Part shown: in pieces, positions 52,877 to 61,461 of the stretch
Layout of the letters: each line of letters opens with the position of its first letter
How positions within the stretch are numbered: position 1 is the first letter of the stretch
Assembly (NCBI RefSeq): GCF_965283645.1
Contig: NZ_CBDIPG010000001.1
Coordinates: 4,092,001 to 4,156,000 of the forward strand
Origin: Kordia sp965283645
GTDB taxonomy: Bacteria; Bacteroidota; Bacteroidia; Flavobacteriales; Flavobacteriaceae
Reading direction: 5' to 3'
DNA length: 64,000 nt
Position numbers and translations under genes: made by a program
Notes under the pieces: model-generated
The model's database searches: none
What the model saw: the letters and a program-made list of their open reading frames with translations, nothing else
What the model was told of the DNA's origin: nothing

Positions 52877-52894
52877 TTCCCGTTTTCACGGGAA
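52877..52894 (+). promoter_or_regulatory. Start-proximal hairpin upstream of paaC
   Basis: TTCCCGT/ACGGGAA perfect 7-bp stem with a TTTC loop. The GGG lies 8 nt before ATG 52901 (spacer AAATAAAT). Near-identical elements precede paaF and paaY. Confidence 0.65.
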
Positions 52895-52900
52895 ATAAAT

Positions 52901-53653
52901 ATGAAAACAAATCTATACAACTACATACTAGAGTTGGCCGACAATTGCTTAATAGCTGGTCAACGATTAGGAGAATTATGTGGACACGGACCAAGTCTTG
53001 AAACAGACATTGCATGTACAAATATTTCACTAGATTTATTTGGACAAACGCGAAGCTATTTTCAATATGCGGCAGATATTAAAGGAGAAAACGCAACAGA
53101 AGATAGTATTGCATTCTTACGAAATGAACGCGAATACAAAAATGTATTGCTAGTAGAACAGCCAAATCGTGATTTTGCATATACAATTGCAAGACAATAT
53201 TTATTTGATGTATATCATTTATTATTGCTTGAAAAATTGCAATTCAGTCAAGATATCACACTAAGCGCAATTGCGAAGAAATCAATCAAAGAAGTATCAT
53301 ATCACGTGCGTTTTACAGGTGATTGGGTCAAGCGTTTAGGTGACGGAACTGAAATTAGTCATGAAAAAATACAAACTGCTATTGACGGACTTTGGACCTA
53401 TACCAACGAATTATTTGAAGTTACGGAAGAAGCAAAAACAGTGTCTGAAGAAGGAATTGGCGTAGATGTTTCTACACTAAAAGATGCATACTACGAAAAA
53501 GTAACTTCACTATTACAAGAAGCAACAATTCAAATTCCAGAATCGAAATACTTTCAAAAAGGAGGAAAATCAGGAATTCATACAGAACATATGGGATACT
53601 TGCTTTCTGATATGCAATACATGCAAAGAGCGTATCCAAATATGAAGTGGTAA
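52901..53653 (+). CDS. paaC: Phenylacetyl-CoA epoxidase subunit PaaC
   Basis: A 250-residue ferritin-like subunit that partners PaaA. Typical blocks are YILELADNCLIAGQRLGELC, GHGPSLETDIACTNISLDLF, GQTRSYFQYAADIKG and EVSYHVRFTGDWVKRLGDGT. ATG 52901 (MKTNLYNY) is preferred over an in-frame ATG at 52856, whose extension would read through the hairpin. The last codons (ATG AAG TGG TAA) form one arm of a perfect 20-bp inverted repeat with the downstream spacer. Confidence 0.95.
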   Translation: MKTNLYNYILELADNCLIAGQRLGELCGHGPSLETDIACTNISLDLFGQTRSYFQYAADIKGENATEDSIAFLRNEREYKNVLLVEQPNRDFAYTIARQYLFDVYHLLLLEKLQFSQDITLSAIAKKSIKEVSYHVRFTGDWVKRLGDGTEISHEKIQTAIDGLWTYTNELFEVTEEAKTVSEEGIGVDVSTLKDAYYEKVTSLLQEATIQIPESKYFQKGGKSGIHTEHMGYLLSDMQYMQRAYPNMKW

Positions 53654-53711
53654 TATTTTTAAATTATCAAAAATATTACCACTTCATAGTGAACTTGATT
53701 CAAGATCTCAT
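53641..53711. repeat. Perfect 20-bp inverted repeat at the paaC end plus a REP-like copy
   Basis: The arm at 53641-53660 (TATGAAGTGGTAATATTTTT, including the paaC stop) is repeated inverted at 53669-53688, with an 8-nt loop. The dispersed repeat (GAACTTGATTCAAGATCTCA within 53684-53711) begins inside the right arm. There is no T run after the stem, so an mRNA-stabilising or processing role is more likely than termination. Confidence 0.7.
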
Positions 53712-53722
53712 CAATATTAATT

Positions 53723-54223
53723 ATGATTGCAACCAATCAACATATAGACAAAGCACTCATTCCAATCTTGGAAAAAGTATCGGATCCAGAAATTCCTGTA
53801 CTATCCATTATGGATATGGGCGTTGTGCGTTCGGCAACTGTTATTAATGGAGTTGTAGAAGTAAATATTACACCAACATATTCAGGCTGTCCGGCTATGG
53901 ATGTCATTGGTGATGATATTTCAAAAGCGCTCAAAGAAAATGGGTATGAATCTAAAGTAAAGTTAGTTTTAGTGCCAGCTTGGACAACGGATTGGATAAC
54001 GGAACGCGGACGAAATGCACTTCGTGAATACGGAATTGCACCACCACTTAATGCTGATGCAGACAAAGAAGCATTATTGGGAGATAAGCGTATTGTAAAA
54101 TGTACCAATTGCAATTCATCCAATACAAAACTAGTGAGTCAATTTGGTTCCACAGCTTGCAAAGCATTATTCAAATGCGAGGACTGTTTAGAACCGTTTG
54201 ATTACTTTAAATGCTTGAAATAA
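53723..54223 (+). CDS. paaD: Phenylacetate degradation protein PaaD (Fe-S assembly factor)
   Basis: A 166-residue protein with an N-terminal MIP18/DUF59 domain (ILEKVSDPEIPVLSIMDMGV, TYSGCPAMDVIGDDI) and a C-terminal four-Cys zinc-ribbon-like segment (CTNCNSSNTK, CKALFKCEDC). This is the normal architecture of PaaD, needed for assembly or maturation of the PaaE iron-sulfur centre. It follows paaC by 69 bp, which include the large inverted repeat. It is also called PaaJ in some species. Confidence 0.93.
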   Translation: MIATNQHIDKALIPILEKVSDPEIPVLSIMDMGVVRSATVINGVVEVNITPTYSGCPAMDVIGDDISKALKENGYESKVKLVLVPAWTTDWITERGRNALREYGIAPPLNADADKEALLGDKRIVKCTNCNSSNTKLVSQFGSTACKALFKCEDCLEPFDYFKCLK

Positions 54224-54230
54224 ATGATAA

Positions 54231-54248
54231 TTCCCGAGCAATCGGGAA
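54231..54248. repeat. GNRA-loop hairpin between paaD and paaG
   Basis: TTCCCGA/TCGGGAA perfect 7-bp stem around a GCAA tetraloop, followed by TCTC. It lies 30 nt before the paaG start, so unlike the others it does not sit in the initiation region. It is related to the units of the 61462 array. Confidence 0.55.
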
Positions 54249-54278
54249 TCTCTATATAATAATAGTAACAAGAAAAAC

Positions 54279-55064
54279 ATGAGTAACCAATCAATTACTA
54301 CAACTCTTAAAAATAACGTAGCATATATAACGCTCAACCGCCCAGAAGTATTCAACAGTTTCAATCGTGAAATGGCATTGCGATTACAAGATACGCTAGA
54401 TCAATGTGAGCAAAATGATGAAGTAAGAGCGATTGTACTAACAGGTGAAGGAAAAGCATTCTGTGCAGGACAAGACTTAAAAGAAGTTACACATCCAGAA
54501 CTCAATCCAGGATTCAAAAAAATACTAGAAGAACATTACAATCCAATTATCAAGCGAATCCGAAATATTGAAAAACCAATTATTGGAGCAGTAAATGGAG
54601 TAGCGGCAGGCGCAGGCGCAAACATTGCATTGGCATGTGATATTGTAGTAGCACATGAAAAAGTAAGCTTTATTCAAGCATTTAGTAAAATCGGATTAAT
54701 TCCAGACAGTGCAGGAACATTCTTTTTACCACGATTAATCGGGTTTCAAAAAGCAACGGCATTAATGATGTTAGGAGACAAAGTTGGTGCTGTAGAAGCA
54801 GAAAAACTTGGAATGTTGTATAAAATACTACCACTAGAAACCTTCAAGGAAGATGTAACAGCGCTGGCCGAAAAACTAGCAAAAATGCCAACGAAAGCAT
54901 TAGGTTTAACGAAGAAAGTATTAAATCAATCACTTTCAAATGATTTAGAATCACAACTTGCGTTAGAATCAAAACACCAAATAGAAGCAAGTGAATCAGA
55001 AGATTACCGTGAAGGTGTAGCTTCGTTTGTTGAAAAACGAGTGCCTAATTTTAAAGGAAAATAA
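54279..55064 (+). CDS. paaG: 2-(1,2-epoxy-1,2-dihydrophenyl)acetyl-CoA isomerase PaaG
   Basis: A 261-residue crotonase-family enzyme that converts the ring epoxide to the oxepin form. It has VAYITLNRPEVFNSFNREMA, AFCAGQDLKEV (oxyanion-hole loop), IIGAVNGVAAGAGANIALAC and SFIQAFSKIGLIPDSAGTFF, all close to E. coli PaaG. As in that enzyme, the GAGAN block lacks the first hydratase Glu and an Asp follows (IPDS). The C-terminus DYREGVASFVEKRVPNFKGK is typical. It leads into paaH after 91 bp. Confidence 0.92.
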   Translation: MSNQSITTTLKNNVAYITLNRPEVFNSFNREMALRLQDTLDQCEQNDEVRAIVLTGEGKAFCAGQDLKEVTHPELNPGFKKILEEHYNPIIKRIRNIEKPIIGAVNGVAAGAGANIALACDIVVAHEKVSFIQAFSKIGLIPDSAGTFFLPRLIGFQKATALMMLGDKVGAVEAEKLGMLYKILPLETFKEDVTALAEKLAKMPTKALGLTKKVLNQSLSNDLESQLALESKHQIEASESEDYREGVASFVEKRVPNFKGK

Positions 55065-55155
55065 GTATCAAACCAGAAAATCTAAAACTTTAAATATTAA
55101 ATGTAAAAGGTGAATAAATCAGCATTTAACATTTATAATTTAACATTTATAATTT

Positions 55156-56340
55156 ATGATTAAAAACGTTGGAATAATAGGTTCAGGAACTATGGGAAGC
55201 GGAATTGCGCAAGTTGCCGCAACTGCTGGATGCATAGTAAAACTATACGACACAAAACAAGTCGCTTTAGACAAAAGTAAAGCCGCTTTAGAAAAAATAT
55301 TAAATCGATTGGTCGAAAAAGGACGAATTGATACCGCAGAAAAAGAACGCATTCAAGGAAACATAATCTATGTAAATGCGCTCAAAGACTTAGGTGATTC
55401 AGACTTAACAATTGAAGCAATCATTGAAAATCTCGATATCAAACAAAAAGTATTTGTTGAGTTAGAAACCTATCTTTCTGATGATGCAATCATTGCTTCA
55501 AACACGTCTTCTTTATCAATTGCTTCCATCGCTTCTGCGTTGAAGAATCCAGCACGTTGTATTGGAATTCACTTTTTCAATCCAGCACCTTTAATGAAAC
55601 TTGTTGAGGTAATTCCTGCGATTCAAACCTCAAAAGAAGTCTTAGACAAAACAATCAAAACTATTGGCGATTGGAAAAAAGTAGTCGCTGTGGCGAAAGA
55701 TACACCTGGTTTCATCGTAAATCGAGTGGCACGACCTTTCTATGGAGAATCATTGCGAATCTATGAAGAAGGTTTAGCTGATTTTACTACGATTGATAAC
55801 GCACTAAAAACACTTGGCGGCTTCCGTATGGGACCTTTTGAATTGATGGATTTTATTGGAAACGACGTCAACTACACTGTAACCGAAACCGTATTTACAG
55901 CATTCTATTTCGATTCAAGATACAAACCCTCATTCACACAAAAACGATTATCAGAAGCTGGTTACTTAGGTAGAAAAACAGGAAAAGGATACTACGACTA
56001 TGATGAAAATGGAAAGAAAATTGAAAATTCGAATGTCACTTCGAACGCAGTCGATAAGTCTCTAAGTGAAACAATATTCAATCGCGTATTAGTCATGCTC
56101 ATCAACGAAGCAGCAGATGCATTATTCCTAAATATTGCTTCCGCAGAAGATATAGATAATGCCATGACAAAAGGTGTAAACTACCCAAAAGGATTATTAG
56201 CTTGGGCAGATGAAAAAGGAATTGCCTGGTGTGTTGAAAAACTAGACGAATTATATGACGAATACCATGAAGACAGATATCGTTGTTCACCATTATTACG
56301 CAGAATGAAAAAGGATGGTGTGAGGTTTTTTAAAAATTAG
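55156..56340 (+). CDS. paaH: 3-hydroxyadipyl-CoA dehydrogenase PaaH
   Basis: A 394-residue 3-hydroxyacyl-CoA dehydrogenase that oxidises 3-hydroxyadipyl-CoA with NAD. The Rossmann motif is VGIIGSGTMGSGIAQVAATA. The catalytic His is in IGIHFFNPAPLMKLVEVIPA, and DTPGFIVNRVARPFYGESLR follows. The C-terminal domain is duplicated in the normal way (ILVMLINEAADALFL-type block). The linker ENSNVTSNAVDKSLSE between the domains is encoded by an intergenic-type repeat (56034-56062). Confidence 0.92.
   Translation: MIKNVGIIGSGTMGSGIAQVAATAGCIVKLYDTKQVALDKSKAALEKILNRLVEKGRIDTAEKERIQGNIIYVNALKDLGDSDLTIEAIIENLDIKQKVFVELETYLSDDAIIASNTSSLSIASIASALKNPARCIGIHFFNPAPLMKLVEVIPAIQTSKEVLDKTIKTIGDWKKVVAVAKDTPGFIVNRVARPFYGESLRIYEEGLADFTTIDNALKTLGGFRMGPFELMDFIGNDVNYTVTETVFTAFYFDSRYKPSFTQKRLSEAGYLGRKTGKGYYDYDENGKKIENSNVTSNAVDKSLSETIFNRVLVMLINEAADALFLNIASAEDIDNAMTKGVNYPKGLLAWADEKGIAWCVEKLDELYDEYHEDRYRCSPLLRRMKKDGVRFFKN
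56034..56062. repeat. REP-like repeat read in frame inside paaH
   Basis: TGTCACTTCGAACGCAGTCG, then ATAAGTCTC, closely resembles the intergenic piece at about 51318-51346 (TGTCACATCAAGCGCAGTCG...). Here it is translated as part of the PaaH linker without breaking the frame. Confidence 0.55.
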
Positions 56341-56349
56341 GTTTTAGGT

Positions 56350-56727
56350 ATGAGGAAGTCAAAGTATCATTTTAAATTCGAAGATTTAGGAATATATTCA
56401 AAAGCAATGGAATTTGGAGAGATCATAAATGATTTAGTAAGGAAATTTCCAAAAGAAGAGCGTTTTGAACTTACCTCACAATTCAAAAGAGCCGCCGATT
56501 CTATAGCTTTGAATATCGCTGAAGGTGCGTCAGGAACAGACAAACAATTTTGTAATTATTTAGCCAATGCTTGGCATAGTGCTCACGAATATATTTCATG
56601 TAGTTCAAAAGCTCAAATGAGGAATTATATTTCAAGTGAAGAAGATGAAGAAAATAGAAGATTGATAACAGAATTATCAAAAATGATGACGTCATTAAGA
56701 AGTAAGATTTTACAAAGAATAAAATGA
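56350..56727 (+). CDS. Four-helix bundle protein (23S rRNA IVS-type)
   Basis: A 125-residue helical protein of the family encoded by 23S rRNA intervening sequences. It contains FKFEDLGIYSKAMEFGEIIN, FPKEERFELTSQFKRAADSI and LNIAEGASGTDKQF, the core signature (LxxQ-RRAA.SI..NIAEG). It lies 9 bp after paaH and 6 bp before paaI on the same strand, so it is transcribed with the phenylacetate genes although it has no known role in the pathway. It is probably a passenger gene. Confidence 0.9.
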   Translation: MRKSKYHFKFEDLGIYSKAMEFGEIINDLVRKFPKEERFELTSQFKRAADSIALNIAEGASGTDKQFCNYLANAWHSAHEYISCSSKAQMRNYISSEEDEENRRLITELSKMMTSLRSKILQRIK

Positions 56728-56733
56728 ATTTAA

Positions 56734-57162
56734 ATGGAATCTAAAAGAAAACCTATTACTCCAAACCTCATCCCTAAAAAGATGCTCAGTCTCGATCCAT
56801 TTAGTACATGGCTCGGAATTGAAATTTTAGAATGTGTAATAGGAAGATGCAAAGTTGGATTGACTGTCAAAAAAGACATGCTCAATAGCATGGGAAAAGC
56901 GCATGGCGGCATCAGTTATTCGTTAGCCGATACAGCTTTTGGGTTTGCTGCAAATACACATGGGAAATATGCAGTTTCAATAGAAACATCTATCAATCAT
57001 ATTGAAGCATTAGAAGAAGGAGACTTCATCGTTGCCGAATCTGTCATCGAAAAAGTAAAAAACAAACTCGGTTTCAATATCATCGAAGTCAAACGTGGTG
57101 ATGAACTCATTGCGCTCTTCAAAGGTGTTGTATACCGAACTCAAAAAGAGTGGGAAGAATAA
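56734..57162 (+). CDS. paaI: Hydroxyphenylacetyl-CoA thioesterase PaaI
   Basis: A 142-residue hotdog-fold thioesterase. The catalytic helix region NSMGKAHGGISYSLADTAFG has the HGG and Asp expected of PaaI-type enzymes. The rest follows the family (VGLTVKKDMLNSM, SIETSINHIEALEEGDFIVA). PaaI removes CoA from dead-end or hydroxylated intermediates and so prevents CoA depletion. It starts 6 bp after the four-helix gene. The 225 bp that follow before paaJ contain nothing I can assign. Confidence 0.9.
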   Translation: MESKRKPITPNLIPKKMLSLDPFSTWLGIEILECVIGRCKVGLTVKKDMLNSMGKAHGGISYSLADTAFGFAANTHGKYAVSIETSINHIEALEEGDFIVAESVIEKVKNKLGFNIIEVKRGDELIALFKGVVYRTQKEWEE

Positions 57163-57387
57163 ATAACGAATACTGAACCGCAGAATAAAGAATTCTGAAG
57201 TGAAGTCTAAAATATATAACAATACAGAATTTTGAATGCATGTAGAAAATAAAACTTCAACATTCAAAAGAAATAGAATCAAAATATATAATTAAAATAG
57301 AGACATAGATATCGAATCAATAAAGTGAATTAGAAGCTCAACTTCATCATTCAATATTTTATATTCGATATGCAATATTCAAAAAAC

Positions 57388-58599
57388 ATGGAAGCATACA
57401 TCATAGACGGAGTTCGAACTCCAATAGGGAAATTCAAAGGAACACTAGCTACACAACGAGTTGACGACTTAGGAGCTTTGGTCATCAAAACAGTTACTGA
57501 TCGAAACCCAAACATTCCAAAAGACGCCTACGACGATGTCATTATCGGATGCGCCAACCAAGCAGGAGAAGACAACCGAAATGTAGCACGTATGTCGTTG
57601 CTACTAGCGGGATTACCATACACAGTTCCTGGTGAAACAGTCAACAGACTATGTAGCTCAGGACTATCGGCAATCATTCACGCAAATCGTGCTATAAAAG
57701 CTGGCGACGGCGATCTATTCATTGCTGGTGGCGTGGAAAACATGACGCGCGGGCCTTACGCAATTGCAAAACCATCAAGCGCATTTGGTACAGATGCAAA
57801 AATGTATGATACAAGTTTTGGCTGGCGATTTGTCAATCCGAAAATGCATCAAGCCTACGGAACTGACGGAATGGGCGTAACAGCAGAAAATTTAGTAGAA
57901 AAATATAATATCTCCAGAGAAGATCAAGATGCATTTGCTTACAGAAGTCAAATGAAAGCAACAAAAGCACAAGAATCTGGACGACTAGCCAAAGAAATCG
58001 TCGCTGTAGAAATTCCACAACGTAAAAAAGATCCAATCATCTTCAATCAGGATGAATTCATAAAACCAACCACAACACCAGAAATCTTAGCCAAACTAAG
58101 AGCGGCTTTCAAAGCAGAAGGCGGAAGTGTCACAGCAGGAAATGCCTCTGGATTAAACGATGGCGCAGCGGCTACAATCGTAGCTTCCGAAGCGGCTGTC
58201 AAAAAATACAATCTAGAACCAATGGCGCGCATTGTAAGTTCGGCAGTTGTGGGCGTTGAGCCACGCATCATGGGAATTGGTCCTGTAAATGCATCCAACA
58301 AAGCATTACAAAAAGCAGGATTAACGATGGACGATATGGACATAATTGAACTCAACGAAGCGTTTGCGGTACAAAGTTTAGCCTGCATTCGCGAATGGGG
58401 ATTGGCGGACGATGATGAACGAATCAACCCAAATGGTGGCGCAATCGCAATCGGTCATCCGCTTGGCGTTACAGGAACGCGCATTGCATATGCTGCGGCG
58501 TTGCAATTGCAGGAAACGGGCAAGCGTTACGCGCTCATTACCATGTGTATCGGTGTCGGACAAGGCTATGCGGCAATCATTGAAAATGTGAATATATAA
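57388..58599 (+). CDS. paaJ: 3-oxoadipyl-CoA thiolase PaaJ
   Basis: A 403-residue thiolase that cleaves 3-oxoadipyl-CoA to succinyl-CoA and acetyl-CoA (and probably also the dehydrosuberyl intermediate). It has MEAYIIDGVRTPIGKFKGTL, the nucleophile Cys in NRLCSSGLSAIIHANRAI, NEAFAVQSLACIREWG, GGAIAIGHPLGVTGTRIAYA and the second active-site Cys in CIGVGQGYAAI. ATG 57388 is preferred over an in-frame ATG 18 bp upstream because it matches the family start. Confidence 0.94.
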   Translation: MEAYIIDGVRTPIGKFKGTLATQRVDDLGALVIKTVTDRNPNIPKDAYDDVIIGCANQAGEDNRNVARMSLLLAGLPYTVPGETVNRLCSSGLSAIIHANRAIKAGDGDLFIAGGVENMTRGPYAIAKPSSAFGTDAKMYDTSFGWRFVNPKMHQAYGTDGMGVTAENLVEKYNISREDQDAFAYRSQMKATKAQESGRLAKEIVAVEIPQRKKDPIIFNQDEFIKPTTTPEILAKLRAAFKAEGGSVTAGNASGLNDGAAATIVASEAAVKKYNLEPMARIVSSAVVGVEPRIMGIGPVNASNKALQKAGLTMDDMDIIELNEAFAVQSLACIREWGLADDDERINPNGGAIAIGHPLGVTGTRIAYAAALQLQETGKRYALITMCIGVGQGYAAIIENVNI

Positions 58600-58604
58600 T
58601 ATAA

Positions 58605-58780
58605 TTTGGGCGTTACCTAAAGGTCGCGCTTTCGGCTATATCTTTTTTGAACTATTGTCATTGCGAAACAAATTTGTAATTTGTTGTAGCAATCTGCCAA
58701 AAAGAAGCAGATTACTTCGTCGCAAACTCCTTGTAATGACGTAACAAAACAAAAAAGGATGCCGCCTCAATCGCTAACGC
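58605..58780. repeat. GGGCGTTACC repeat split by a nested inverted-repeat element
   Basis: The gap between paaJ and paaZ (58600-58946, no gene) contains an outer repeat that starts GGGCGTTACC, has GCTTTCGGCTATATCTTTTT and ends GGATGCCGCCTCAATCGCTA followed by ACGC. It is interrupted at 58657-58741 by a second element with inverted ends (TCATTGCGA... and ...TGTAATGACG). Only A+T-rich spacer follows to 58946. Confidence 0.65.
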
Positions 58781-58946
58781 AGAAAAGCTAGAATTGAGAT
58801 ATTAATATATAGAATTGAGAAAAATTTAGAAATTGATAAGTTTATAATTTAAAAGAAACAAATCAACAAAAAACACATAACTGATAACAGAGCGCAGCGA
58901 CCAACCGACAACACACAACGGAGCGTAGCGACACAACAACAAGCAT

Positions 58947-61439
58947 ATGATCTTACAAAGCTATATCAACGGACAATGGACACAAGGAACTGGCGACGGT
59001 TCTCCAATGTTTGATGCCGTAACCGGAGAAACCATAGGGTTTGCAACTACAGAAGGACTCGATATTCCTGCAGCACTTGCGTATGGAAGAACAAAAGGAG
59101 GCGAAAAACTTCGAAAAATGACCTTTCAAGAACGTGGAAACATGCTCAAAAAGTTAGCAATGTATCTCAACAAACGAAAAGAACAATTCTATGATATCAG
59201 TTACAAAACTGGTGCAACGCGTGTAGACAGTTGGATTGATATCGAAGGTGGATTTGGAAACCTATTCGCAAATGCTTCGCTTCGTAAACTATTTCCAAAT
59301 CAACCCTATCACGTAGAAGGCGATCCAATCGATTTGTCCCGTGGCGGACGATTTATGGCGCATCACATTCTAGTACCAAAACGTGGAGTTGCAGTACACA
59401 TAAACGCATTCAACTTTCCAGTTTGGGGAATGTTAGAAAAATGTGCCGTAAACTGGATGGCAGGAATGGCGGCAGTAGTATTGCCAGCGCCACAAACAGC
59501 ATACCTAACGGAAGCCGTTGTAAGAGTTATTGTAGATTCTGGAATCTTGCCAGAAGGCGCATTGCAACTACTAAGCGGAATGACAAAAAGTATTCTTGAA
59601 ACTGTCGAATCGCAAGATGTCGTAACCTTTACAGGTTCTGCACATACAGGTCGCATCCTAAAAGCACATCCGCGATTGACACAAGAAGCAGTTCCATTCA
59701 CAATGGAAGCAGATTCTTTAAACTGTTCTGTTTTAGGAGAAGATGCAGTGCCAGGAACACCAGAATTTGACTTATTCGTCAAAGAAGTTCGAAAAGAAAT
59801 GACCGTAAAAACAGGTCAAAAATGTACAGCGATCCGAAGAATCATCGTTCCAGAAAACTTAGTGGAAGACGTGCAAATTGCTTTAGGAAAACAACTAAAT
59901 AAAGTAACTATCGGTGACCCAAGACTCAAAGAAGTTCGCATGGGCGCATTGATCAACAAAGCACAAGTACAATCTGTAAAAGATCAGGTTTCTAAACTAG
60001 CACAAACTGCCGACATTGTCTACGGAACACTAGACACAATCGATGCTGTTGGTGCAGATGGCGAAAAAGGAGCTTTCTTAAGTCCAATCTTATTACGAGA
60101 AAACAATCCGTTCAAGAATACAAGCGTTCACGAAATTGAAGCATTCGGACCTGTAAGTACGATCATGCCATACAAAAACATGGACGAAGCTATTGAATTG
60201 GCACAAATGGGGAAAGGTTCTCTAGTATCATCTATTTTCACAAATGACGATACAAAAGCCAAAGAATACGTAGTTGGAGCAGCGTCGCATCACGGAAGAA
60301 TCTTAGTTGGAAATCGTGACATGGCAAAACAAAGTACAGGACATGGTTCACCATTACCATTATTGGTTCACGGTGGTCCAGGACGTGCTGGTGGTGGAGA
60401 AGAAATGGGCGGAATGCGAGGCATCAAACATTACATGCAACGTTGCGCCATTCAAGGTTCACCGACGACATTAACCGAAGTTACAGGCATCTATCAGGCG
60501 AATGCCGAATACAAAGAAACTGAGAAACATCCATTTGCATATCATTGGGAAGATATCGAAGCTGGAATGTCGTTGAAAACACACAAACGTACCGTTACAG
60601 ATACAGATATTATTAACTTCGCAAACTTAACGTGGGATCATTTCTATGCGCATACTGACATCACTTCGTTGGAAGGAAGTATTTTTGAAAAACGTACTGC
60701 ACACGGATATTTCATTATTGCCGCTGCCGCAGGATTATTTGTGTATCCAAACAAAGGACCTGTTGCTGCAAATTATGGCTTAGAAGAATGTCGTTTCTTA
60801 CGTCCAATCTATCATAATGATACCATTTACGTACGATTGACTTGTAAAGAAAGAATTGACAGAGATTCACGCGGAAAAGAATTACCAAGCGGAATTGTAA
60901 AATGGTTCGTTGAGGTATTTGATCAAGAAGATGAATTGGTCGCAATTGCTACGATTTTGACGATGGTTCAAAAGAAAAACCCATTCGCAACTATTAGCAA
61001 AAAGACTGTTCAAAACTACTTAGGAAAGTTGACAGAAGACACAAAACCAGTTTGGGGAACCATGTCGCCGCAACAAATGGTAGAGCATTTAGAATATTCT
61101 TTACGAGTAGCTTCTGGAGAAATCCAAGATTTTGAAATAGAAACACCGGAAAAGTATCTAGAAAAAGTTCAAGACAGTTTGTATACGCACGATAAAATGC
61201 CACGGAATTTTGATGCGCCAAAACTATTAGAAAAACTAATTGCAGAAGCACGTTACGAAAATCTGGCGGAAGCCAAAACGAAATTATTAGCAGCGTACGA
61301 TGCATACGAAATGTATTTCAAAGAAAATCCAGAAGCAACCACGAAAAATGCTGTTTTTGGACATTTAGATAAATTTGAATGGAATTTGATGCATACGAAG
61401 CATTTCAATCATCATTTTGAACAATTCGGTTTGCTTTAG
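58947..61439 (+). CDS. paaZ: Ring-opening enzyme PaaZ with extra C-terminal DUF1569-like domain
   Basis: An 830-residue protein. Residues 1-520 are the aldehyde dehydrogenase (VAVHINAFNFPVWGMLEKCA, FTGSAHTGRI, MEADSLNC and the catalytic Cys in GQKCTAIRRI). Residues about 535-675 are the MaoC-like enoyl-CoA hydratase with NLTWDHFYAHTDITS and AHGYFIIAAAAGLFVY. Together these are standard PaaZ (about 680 residues), which hydrolyses the oxepin ring and oxidises the aldehyde. The last 150 residues (TMSPQQMVEHLEYSLRVASG, AVFGHLDKFEWNLMHTKHFN) resemble DinB/DUF1569 proteins and are an extra fused domain. Confidence 0.92.
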   Translation: MILQSYINGQWTQGTGDGSPMFDAVTGETIGFATTEGLDIPAALAYGRTKGGEKLRKMTFQERGNMLKKLAMYLNKRKEQFYDISYKTGATRVDSWIDIEGGFGNLFANASLRKLFPNQPYHVEGDPIDLSRGGRFMAHHILVPKRGVAVHINAFNFPVWGMLEKCAVNWMAGMAAVVLPAPQTAYLTEAVVRVIVDSGILPEGALQLLSGMTKSILETVESQDVVTFTGSAHTGRILKAHPRLTQEAVPFTMEADSLNCSVLGEDAVPGTPEFDLFVKEVRKEMTVKTGQKCTAIRRIIVPENLVEDVQIALGKQLNKVTIGDPRLKEVRMGALINKAQVQSVKDQVSKLAQTADIVYGTLDTIDAVGADGEKGAFLSPILLRENNPFKNTSVHEIEAFGPVSTIMPYKNMDEAIELAQMGKGSLVSSIFTNDDTKAKEYVVGAASHHGRILVGNRDMAKQSTGHGSPLPLLVHGGPGRAGGGEEMGGMRGIKHYMQRCAIQGSPTTLTEVTGIYQANAEYKETEKHPFAYHWEDIEAGMSLKTHKRTVTDTDIINFANLTWDHFYAHTDITSLEGSIFEKRTAHGYFIIAAAAGLFVYPNKGPVAANYGLEECRFLRPIYHNDTIYVRLTCKERIDRDSRGKELPSGIVKWFVEVFDQEDELVAIATILTMVQKKNPFATISKKTVQNYLGKLTEDTKPVWGTMSPQQMVEHLEYSLRVASGEIQDFEIETPEKYLEKVQDSLYTHDKMPRNFDAPKLLEKLIAEARYENLAEAKTKLLAAYDAYEMYFKENPEATTKNAVFGHLDKFEWNLMHTKHFNHHFEQFGLL

Positions 61440-61458
61440 GCAAACCGAATTGTTCAAA
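61416..61458. repeat. Perfect 19-bp inverted repeat at the paaZ end
   Basis: Arm TTTGAACAATTCGGTTTGC (61416-61434, last codons of paaZ) is repeated inverted at 61440-61458, with loop TTTAG that includes the stop codon. It has the same geometry as the paaC end. Confidence 0.7.
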
Positions 61459-61461
61459 GCT

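Noticed and set aside
53641..53688. The paaC-end hairpin as a rho-independent terminator
   Set aside because: No T run follows the right arm, and paaD to paaY downstream show no convincing new promoter, so full termination is unlikely.
56350..56727. A 23S rRNA intervening sequence
   Set aside because: Only the protein family is related; no rRNA sequence is present in the window.
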